From JBFXAM01 sp050184295 (lineage in GTDB: Bacteria; Planctomycetota; Phycisphaerae; UBA1845; Fen-1342), in NCBI GenBank assembly GCA_050184295.1, contig JBFXAM010000123.1, forward strand, positions 1-13,402: a DNA stretch of 13,402 nt, in the 5' to 3' direction. Positions within the stretch are counted from its first letter, which is position 1. Each line of letters opens with the position of its first letter. The position numbers and the translations under genes were made by a program. The notes below the pieces were generated by a model. That model ran no database searches. It saw only the letters and a program-made list of their open reading frames with translations, and was not told the DNA's origin. Shown piece by piece: positions 6,297 through 11,829 of this stretch.

Positions 6297-8192
6297 ATGT
6301 CTGCTCCCAACCGCCCGGCGTGCCGCACGCCGATCACGCCCCCGACGCCGCCCACCTTGTCCGGCGGGGGCGCGGCGCCGCCCGGTGCGTCTCACCGCTC
6401 GCCCGCCGGACCGCGCCCCGTCCGCGCCCCGCGCGGCCGCGAGCTTTCGTGCAAGAGCTGGCTTCAGGAAGCCGCGCTGCGCATGCTCATGAACAACCTC
6501 GACCCCGAGGTCGCCGAAGCGCCGGATCAGCTCGTCGTATACGGCGGGTCGGGCAAGGCGGCCCGCTCGTGGGAAGATTTCGAGCGGCTGGTCGCGACGC
6601 TGCGACGGCTGGAAAACGATGAGACGATGCTGGTGCAGAGCGGCCGGCCGGTGGGCGTGCTGAAGACGCACGCCGACGCCCCGCGCGTGCTCATCAGCAA
6701 CAGCATGCTTGTGCCGAAGTGGGCGACGTGGGACGAGTTCCGCCGCCTCGAAGCGCTCGGGCTCACCATGTTCGGGCAGATGACCGCCGGCTCGTGGATT
6801 TACATCGGCACGCAGGGCATTCTGCAAGGCACGTACGAAACCTTCGCCGCCTGTGCGCGCAAGCACTTCGGCGGATCGCTGCGCGGCAAGCTGGTCGTCA
6901 GCGGCGGGCTCGGCGGCATGGGCGGCGCGCAGCCGCTCGCCGCGACGATGAACGACGCCGTCTTTCTCGGCGCCGATGTCGATCGCTCGCGCATAGAGAA
7001 GCGCCTCGCGACACGCTACATCGACCGCATGACCGAAAGCACCGACGAAGCGCTGGCATGGGCCGACGAAGCCCGCGCGAAAAAAACGGCGCTGTCCATC
7101 GGCCTGGTCGGAAACATCGTCGACCTGCTGGCCGAACTCGTCCGCCGCCGCGTCACGCCCGACGTGCTCACCGACCAGACCTCCGCTCACGATCCGCTCG
7201 GCGGCTATGTGCCCAACGGCATGAGCTACGAGGCGGCGCTGCGACTGCGGGCCGACGATCCGCAGCAATACACCGCGCAGAGCTTTCGAACCATGGCCGG
7301 GCACGTCGCGCTCATGCTCACGCTGAAAGACCGCGGCAGCATCACGTTCGACTACGGCAACAACCTGCGCGGCCACGCGAAGGAAGCGCTGGAACGCGCC
7401 CTGGCGGAGGGCAGCGGCGGCGACGCCGGTGCCGGGGGGGCGGGAGCGAGTTCTGCGCAATCCGCAATCACCGCCGCCGCGCCGCGCTCCAAACTGCAAA
7501 CTCCAAACTCCAAGTTCGATTTCGATCCCTTCGAAATCCCGGGTTTTGTGCCCGAGTACATCCGCCCGCTCTTCTGCGAAGGCAGCGGGCCGTTTCGCTG
7601 GGCGGCGCTGTCCGGCGATCCGCGCGACATCGCGGTGACGGACCAGGCCGTGCTCGATGCGTTTCCACAGGAAGAGCACCTGTGCCGATGGATCCGGCTC
7701 GCCGGCGAGCGCGTCGCGTTTCAGGGCCTGCCGGCGCGCATCTGCTGGTTGAACTACGGCCAGCGCGCGAAGATGGGGCTCGTTTTCAACCGCCTCGTGC
7801 GCGAAGGAAAAGTGAGCGCGCCGCTCGTCATCGGCCGCGACCACCTCGACTGCGGCAGCGTCGCCAGTCCGAACCGCGAGACCGAGGCGATGAAGGACGG
7901 CTCCGACGCGATCGCCGACTGGCCGATCCTCAACGCGCTCGCCAACACCGCCTGCGGCGCGAGCTGGGTGAGCGTGCATCACGGCGGCGGCGTGGGCATC
8001 GGCTACTCGATTCACGCGGGACAGGTGATCGTCGCCGACGGCACGCCCGAGGCCGATCGCCGCTTGCAGCGCGTGCTGACCGCCGACCCGGCGCTGGGCG
8101 TGATGCGCCATGCTGACGCGGGCTACGACGAGGCGATCGCGGTCGCGCGCACGCGCGGCGTCGATGTGCCGCGGCTGACGAATGCGGAATGA
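6297..8192 (+). CDS. hutU: Urocanate hydratase (urocanase)
   Basis: Converts urocanate to 4-imidazolone-5-propionate using tightly bound NAD+, the second step of histidine degradation in the cytosol. Family signatures run the whole length: RAPRGRELSCKSWLQEAALR (44-63), LDPEVAE and VYGGSGKAARSW, the glycine-rich NAD-site segment VVSGGLGGMGGAQPLAATM (200-218), the FDYGNNLR segment, IRPLFCEGSGPFRW and GLPARICWLNYG with the conserved active-site Cys at 483. Near the C-terminus are IGRDHLDCGSVASPNRETEA (512-531) and HHGGGVGIGY. At 631 residues it exceeds the usual 550-560. The excess is a Pro/Ala-rich N-terminal extension of about 35 residues and a low-complexity insertion at about 371-410, just before the conserved FVPEYIRPLF. 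No hutH, hutI or hutG is in the window. The stop codon lies inside an inverted repeat shared with the convergent neighbour. Confidence 0.96.
   Translation: MSAPNRPACRTPITPPTPPTLSGGGAAPPGASHRSPAGPRPVRAPRGRELSCKSWLQEAALRMLMNNLDPEVAEAPDQLVVYGGSGKAARSWEDFERLVATLRRLENDETMLVQSGRPVGVLKTHADAPRVLISNSMLVPKWATWDEFRRLEALGLTMFGQMTAGSWIYIGTQGILQGTYETFAACARKHFGGSLRGKLVVSGGLGGMGGAQPLAATMNDAVFLGADVDRSRIEKRLATRYIDRMTESTDEALAWADEARAKKTALSIGLVGNIVDLLAELVRRRVTPDVLTDQTSAHDPLGGYVPNGMSYEAALRLRADDPQQYTAQSFRTMAGHVALMLTLKDRGSITFDYGNNLRGHAKEALERALAEGSGGDAGAGGAGASSAQSAITAAAPRSKLQTPNSKFDFDPFEIPGFVPEYIRPLFCEGSGPFRWAALSGDPRDIAVTDQAVLDAFPQEEHLCRWIRLAGERVAFQGLPARICWLNYGQRAKMGLVFNRLVREGKVSAPLVIGRDHLDCGSVASPNRETEAMKDGSDAIADWPILNALANTACGASWVSVHHGGGVGIGYSIHAGQVIVADGTPEADRRLQRVLTADPALGVMRHADAGYDEAIAVARTRGVDVPRLTNAE
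7407..7526 (+). repeat. Low-complexity insertion in hutU containing 7-bp tandem repeats
   Basis: Codons 371-410 encode a Gly/Ala/Ser-rich stretch that is absent from the usual urocanase layout between YGNNLR and FVPEYIRPLF. The DNA contains a run of seven G (7434-7440). It also has two exact tandem copies of CGCAATC (7456-7469) and four tandem 7-mers at 7488-7515: TCCAAAC, TGCAAAC, TCCAAAC and TCCAAGT. Seven is not a multiple of three, so the periodicity is a DNA property and not a protein repeat. Its base composition, poorer in GC than the flanks at the repeats, suggests an inserted short repeat element whose length kept the frame open. Confidence 0.6.
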
Positions 8193-8239
8193 AGCATCCA
8201 GAGGCGGCGCGGCTCTTCTGCACTGTTCATTCTGCATTC
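8180..8239. terminator. Inverted repeat spanning the convergent 3' ends of hutU and the amidotransferase gene
   Basis: The left arm GAATGCGGAATGAA (8180-8193) and right arm TTCATTCTGCATTC (8226-8239) are complementary over 14 bp, with one G-T position that would be a G-U wobble in RNA. The loop is 32 nt and contains a secondary AGAG/CTCT pairing. The hutU stop TGA (8190-8192) lies in the left arm. The opposing gene's stop (8229-8227) lies in the right arm. Both proteins therefore end in Asn-Ala-Glu. A hairpin forms in both transcripts, so it may act as a bidirectional terminator or mRNA 3'-end stabiliser. No T-run follows either arm. Confidence 0.7.
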
Positions 8240-8979
8240 GCGCGGCGCACGCGCGCCGCTTCCACGAGCGCTTCGAACAAGCGCAGCTGCTCCGGCCGAT
8301 CGATCAGGTCTTCCGGGTGCCATTGCACGGCGACGAAGAACGGCTTGCGCGGGTCTTCGGCGGCCTCGACGACGCCGTCGGGTGCGAACGCGACCGGGCG
8401 CAGTCCGTCGCCGAACGCCGCCCGATCGAGCGCCTGGTGATGCCGGCTGTTTACCTCGATTTGCTCAACGCCGATGATCGCCGCGAGGCGCGAGCTGCGC
8501 TCGATCTCGACCGGGTGATACGCGCTCGCGCTTCCGTCGCCGCAGTGGGACAGCGGCGCGGCGCGCGGGACGTCGTCGACATGCTGCACCAACGACCCGC
8601 CGCGCGTCACGCTTGCGACCTGGCAGCCGAGACAGATCGCCAGGATCGGCACGCCGCGCGCATCCGCGCGGCGGAAGAGCGCGGTTTCGAAGTGGTCGCG
8701 GCGCGGTTCGAGCGTTTCGGTTTTTGGGTGGCGCGGCTGGCCGTAGTTCGCCGGGTCGAGATCATCGCCGCCGGTGAAGAGCAAGCCGTCGTAGCGGCTG
8801 ATCAGTTCATCCAGCAGCACGTCGTCAAACTTCGGCGGGACGGGCAGCGGCTGCGGCAGGCCGCCCGCGGCGAAGATCGCGTCGACATAGGTCGTGTTCA
8901 GCACGATCCGCACGCGCTCAGGATTCGTGGGCGAGCGCTCGACATTGCTCGTGACGCCGATCAGCGGACGCGTGGGCAC
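8227..8979 (-). CDS. Class I glutamine amidotransferase-like hydrolase (PuuD / peptidase C26 type)
   Basis: A 250-residue cytosolic protein. Family features are RPLIGVT at the N-terminus, FTGGDDLDPANYG (68-80), the nucleophile elbow ILAICLGCQ with Cys116, VNSRHHQAL (176-184) and the catalytic VQWHPED with His221 and Glu223. Members hydrolyse gamma-glutamyl amides, for example gamma-glutamyl-GABA in putrescine breakdown; the actual substrate here cannot be read from the sequence. The usual arginine after the nucleophile (C-R-G) is Leu here (C-L-G), a common variation in class I amidotransferases. I chose GTG 8979 because GGAG (8992-8989) is 9 nt upstream and the protein then starts where the family starts and has its usual length. 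The longer open frame to 9189 would cross the bamA promoter. It is convergent with hutU and divergent from bamA. Confidence 0.9.
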   Translation of the reverse strand: MPTRPLIGVTSNVERSPTNPERVRIVLNTTYVDAIFAAGGLPQPLPVPPKFDDVLLDELISRYDGLLFTGGDDLDPANYGQPRHPKTETLEPRRDHFETALFRRADARGVPILAICLGCQVASVTRGGSLVQHVDDVPRAAPLSHCGDGSASAYHPVEIERSSRLAAIIGVEQIEVNSRHHQALDRAAFGDGLRPVAFAPDGVVEAAEDPRKPFFVAVQWHPEDLIDRPEQLRLFEALVEAARVRRANAE

Positions 8980-8994
8980 GTGACGATTCTCCAA

Positions 8995-9030
8995 GCGCCC
9001 CGCGGGGCGCGGTGTGGACCGCAAAGGTCC
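8995..9030 (-). promoter_or_regulatory. Two adjacent palindromes upstream of the amidotransferase gene
   Basis: GCGCCCCGCGGGGCGC (8995-9010) is a perfect 16-bp palindrome ending 15 nt before the GTG start and abutting the ribosome-binding site. Next to it, GGACC and GGTCC (9016-9020, 9026-9030) form a 5-bp hairpin with the loop GCAAA. They could be operators or a structured leader that affects translation initiation. Confidence 0.4.
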
Positions 9031-9104
9031 GGGGCAGTCGCGCGTTTCGGGCGGCTGCGGCCATGCTGGCCGATCACGCGCTGCGTCTCCGCCGCCGGGC
9101 GCGG

Positions 9105-9132
9105 TTGAAAGCGAAGCCGCGCCGGTTATAGT
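9105..9132 (+). promoter_or_regulatory. Sigma70-like promoter for bamA
   Basis: TTGAAA (9105-9110) and TATAGT (9127-9132) each match the -35 and -10 consensus at 5 of 6 positions and are 16 bp apart. They lie in the divergent intergenic region, directed towards bamA. Transcription would begin near 9139, giving a leader of about 80 nt to GTG 9220. Confidence 0.6.
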
Positions 9133-9219
9133 ACCGCGCGTTGGGTTGGCGCGGTTCGCGGGTTGTGCTGCGGTCGGCCGCGGGCGCATCGATCATCTTC
9201 TACGTACGACGGGTGCCAC

Positions 9220-11640
9220 GTGCGGTTCACATCCTGCTTTTCCGCGCTTTCGCTTCGATCTCGCCGGGTGGCACCGCTGATGGGGGCTGCTTCGCTGGCG
9301 TGGCTCATCGCGGCGCCGACCGAGGCGCAGTCCCCGAGCGAACCCGCGTCGTGGCTTCTAACGGCTTCTGCGCAACCGGCGTCGGACGTCGCCGCGGGCG
9401 AAGGCGCGCTCGTCGAGCGTGTGGAGTTCCAGGGGCTCAACCGCATTAACGAAGGCTTCGTGCGCCGGCTCATCAAGTCGCGCGAGGGCCAGCCGTTCTC
9501 CACCCGCCAGCTCCAGGAGGATGTGCGCGAACTGCTCCGCAGCCGCAAGTTCCTCAACGCCGCCGGGTCGACGCGCGCCGAAGGCGATCGCGCGGTGGTC
9601 ATCTTCACGGTCGCCGAGAAACCCGAGATCGCGGGCGTCGAGATCGTCGGCAACAAGCGCTTTACGACCGAGGCGCTGTTCAAGGAACTGCCGTTCGCTG
9701 CGGGCAGCGTGCTCGATCGGTTTGAAGTGAACAAGGGGCGCGACGATCTGCTGCGCAAATACAAGGAGACGGGCCATTTCTACGCCGAAGTGAAGCTCGA
9801 CGACGCCGCGCTCGACGAGGGTCGCGTCGTCTACACGATCACCGAGGGCCCCGAGGTCCACGTCGCGCAGATCGCGTTCGAGGGCAACCGCGCCTTCGCC
9901 GCCAGCGTCCTGCGCACCAAGATCAAAACGCAAAAGCGCTTCTGGTTCATCATCAGCGGCGTGTTCGACGAGGAGCAGGCCGAACGCGACGCGCTGGCGG
10001 TCGAGCAGTTCTATCGCGACGAGGGCTTTCTCGATGCCAAGGTCGGCTATCGCCCCGACTTCGACCCGATCACACGCGAGGCGCTCACGCTCACCTTTGT
10101 GATCGAGGAGGGCGCCCGCTACACCGTCCAGGCAATCACCGTCGCCGGCAACGCCGCTTTCGACACGCCGCGCCTGCTCAGCGAGATGCAGCTCGCGCCC
10201 GGCGGTTTCGCCCGCGAGGACACCCGCCGCCGCGACATCCGCCGGGTGCAGGACGTCTACGGCGAGATCGGCTACGTGGACGCCCGCATCGACACGCAAT
10301 ACGACTTCACCGAGACGCCCGGCGTCGTGGTCCTGCGCTATGACATCGCCGAGAACAAGCGCTCCAAGTTCGGCCGCATCACCATCCGCGGCAACACCAC
10401 CACCAAGGACGAGGTGATCCGCCGCGAGCTCCGCTTCTATCCCGGCGAGGACTACAACACCGTCGCCGCCCGTCGCGCCGAACGACGCGTGCTCGAAACC
10501 ACGCTGTTCACGCCCGGCGGAGTCAAGATCACGCCGCTGGAGGACGTCGACGGCTACCGCGAGGCGTTGGTCGAAGTCACCGAAGGAAACATGATCGACT
10601 TCCTGATCGGCGTCGGCGTGAGCAGTGACAACGGTCTGATCGGCAACATCACCGTCAACAACCGCAATTTCGACCTGCTGGATTGGCCGCGAACCTGGGG
10701 GGAGTTCTTCCGCGGCCGCGCGTTTCGCGGCGACGGCCAGACCCTGCGACTCTCGCTCGAGCCCGGCGTCGAAGTCTCGCGATTCCGCATTGACTTCACC
10801 GAGCCCTACCTCTTCGACAAGCCGCTGCGGTTTGACACGGCGTTCTTTCTCTTCGAGCGCGACCGCGGGCCATACACGGAAGAGCGCCTCGGCGGCAACG
10901 TGAGTCTCAGCCGGCGCTTCGAGACCGGTCCGCTGAACGGCTGGGCGGTCGAGGGCGCGGTCGGGCTCGAAGGCGTCGACATCACGGACGTGAAGACCTT
11001 CGCCGCCAAGGCCATCCGCGACGCCCGCGGCAGCAGCACGCTCACCACGCTGAAGGGGACCATCGTTCGCGACACGACCGACAGCCGGATTCAACCCAGC
11101 GAAGGCTCGCGCCTGAGCGTGAGCTGGGAGCAGGCCGGCGCGCTCGGCGGCGACTGGGACTTCGGCCGGCCCGGCGCCAGCGCCCGCTGGTATCGCACTG
11201 TCCGCACCGACATTCTCGACCGCAAGAGCATCCTGAGCCTGCGCGGCGACATCGGCTACATCGTCGGCGATGCCCCCGTCTTCGAGCGCTTCTACGCCGG
11301 CGGGTTCGGGTCGCTGCGCGGGTTCGACTTCCGCGGCGTCTCGCCCCGAAAGGGCGTGTACGACGACGCCGTCGGCGGCGACTTCATCCTGCTGACCGGC
11401 GCCGAATACTCGGTGCCGCTCTATGCCGAGACCGTCCGCGGCGTGACGTTCATTGACATGGGCACGGTCGAAGAGGATTTTGAAATCACGAATTGGCGCG
11501 TCTCGGTCGGCTTCGGCATCCGCATCAACCTCGACTTCTTCGGCCGCATCCCGATGATCTTCGACTTCGGCTTCCCGATCGCGAAGGACGACGACGACGC
11601 GACCCGCGTCTTCAACTTCTCCTTCGGCGCGTCGTTCTAG
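9220..11640 (+). CDS. bamA: Outer-membrane protein assembly factor BamA (Omp85)
   Basis: Inserts beta-barrel proteins into the outer membrane. Five POTRA domains can be followed, at about residues 64-135, 136-209, 213-298, 301-377 and 383-455. Their recurrent core strands are V-x-x-V-x-F-x-G-N/L-x-R followed by a helix of the L-R-x-x-Y-x-x-x-G-Y/F-x-x-A type (VERVEFQGLNRI, GVEIVGNKRF, QIAFEGNRAF, AITVAGNAAF, RITIRGNTTT). The C-terminal barrel (about 460-806) begins at DFLIGVGVSSDNGL, has a FTEPYLFDKPL strand and GFGSLRGFDF, with LRGF (699-702) at the conserved loop-6 VRGF position. It ends in a terminal Phe. At 806 residues it is a normal BamA length. The start is uncertain. GTG 9220 gives a charged N-region before the hydrophobic signal segment. 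ATG 9280 has GGGTGG upstream but lacks an N-terminal charge. TTG 9163 is least likely. No skp/ompH, lpxD or other usual neighbour follows. Confidence 0.93.
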   Translation: MRFTSCFSALSLRSRRVAPLMGAASLAWLIAAPTEAQSPSEPASWLLTASAQPASDVAAGEGALVERVEFQGLNRINEGFVRRLIKSREGQPFSTRQLQEDVRELLRSRKFLNAAGSTRAEGDRAVVIFTVAEKPEIAGVEIVGNKRFTTEALFKELPFAAGSVLDRFEVNKGRDDLLRKYKETGHFYAEVKLDDAALDEGRVVYTITEGPEVHVAQIAFEGNRAFAASVLRTKIKTQKRFWFIISGVFDEEQAERDALAVEQFYRDEGFLDAKVGYRPDFDPITREALTLTFVIEEGARYTVQAITVAGNAAFDTPRLLSEMQLAPGGFAREDTRRRDIRRVQDVYGEIGYVDARIDTQYDFTETPGVVVLRYDIAENKRSKFGRITIRGNTTTKDEVIRRELRFYPGEDYNTVAARRAERRVLETTLFTPGGVKITPLEDVDGYREALVEVTEGNMIDFLIGVGVSSDNGLIGNITVNNRNFDLLDWPRTWGEFFRGRAFRGDGQTLRLSLEPGVEVSRFRIDFTEPYLFDKPLRFDTAFFLFERDRGPYTEERLGGNVSLSRRFETGPLNGWAVEGAVGLEGVDITDVKTFAAKAIRDARGSSTLTTLKGTIVRDTTDSRIQPSEGSRLSVSWEQAGALGGDWDFGRPGASARWYRTVRTDILDRKSILSLRGDIGYIVGDAPVFERFYAGGFGSLRGFDFRGVSPRKGVYDDAVGGDFILLTGAEYSVPLYAETVRGVTFIDMGTVEEDFEITNWRVSVGFGIRINLDFFGRIPMIFDFGFPIAKDDDDATRVFNFSFGASF

Positions 11641-11778
11641 CGCGGTGCGTCCAACACCCCTCATCGCGCCGGCTCGCGCGTGATCGGCGCATTATTCAGC
11701 ACGGCGGCCGGCACGCCGCTGCTGCCCAGCCTGGTCAGACCCGAACGCGCGGGAGCACGACCCCGGAAACGCGCGCCC

Positions 11779-11821
11779 CACGAGGAGCCGGAACGGTTCG
11801 CCCCGGCTCCGGCTCCTCGTG
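11779..11821. terminator. Convergent-gene hairpin (bidirectional terminator candidate)
   Basis: CACGAGGAGCCGG (11779-11791) and CCGGCTCCTCGTG (11809-11821) pair perfectly over 13 bp with a 17-nt loop. It sits between bamA (stop at 11640) and the convergent subtilase gene (stop at 11830), only 8 nt from the latter's stop. No T-run follows on either strand, so it may act with Rho or as an mRNA end barrier. Confidence 0.6.
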
Positions 11822-11829
11822 CGTGCAAA

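Noticed and set aside
6246..8237. Long minus-strand open frame (663 codons) opposite hutU
   Set aside because: The opposite strand is unmistakably urocanase. The shadow's composition is typical of antisense high-GC frames and it overlaps the end of a real minus-strand gene.
8980..9189. N-terminal extension of the amidotransferase to the first ATG-type start at 9189
   Set aside because: The extra 70 residues are Pro/Arg/Ala low-complexity, absent from the family, and would run across the bamA promoter. GTG 8979 has a good ribosome-binding site.
9358..11664. Long minus-strand open frame (768 codons) opposite bamA
   Set aside because: The plus strand encodes all POTRA domains and the barrel. 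The reverse translation has no recognisable family and no ribosome-binding site in a sensible place.
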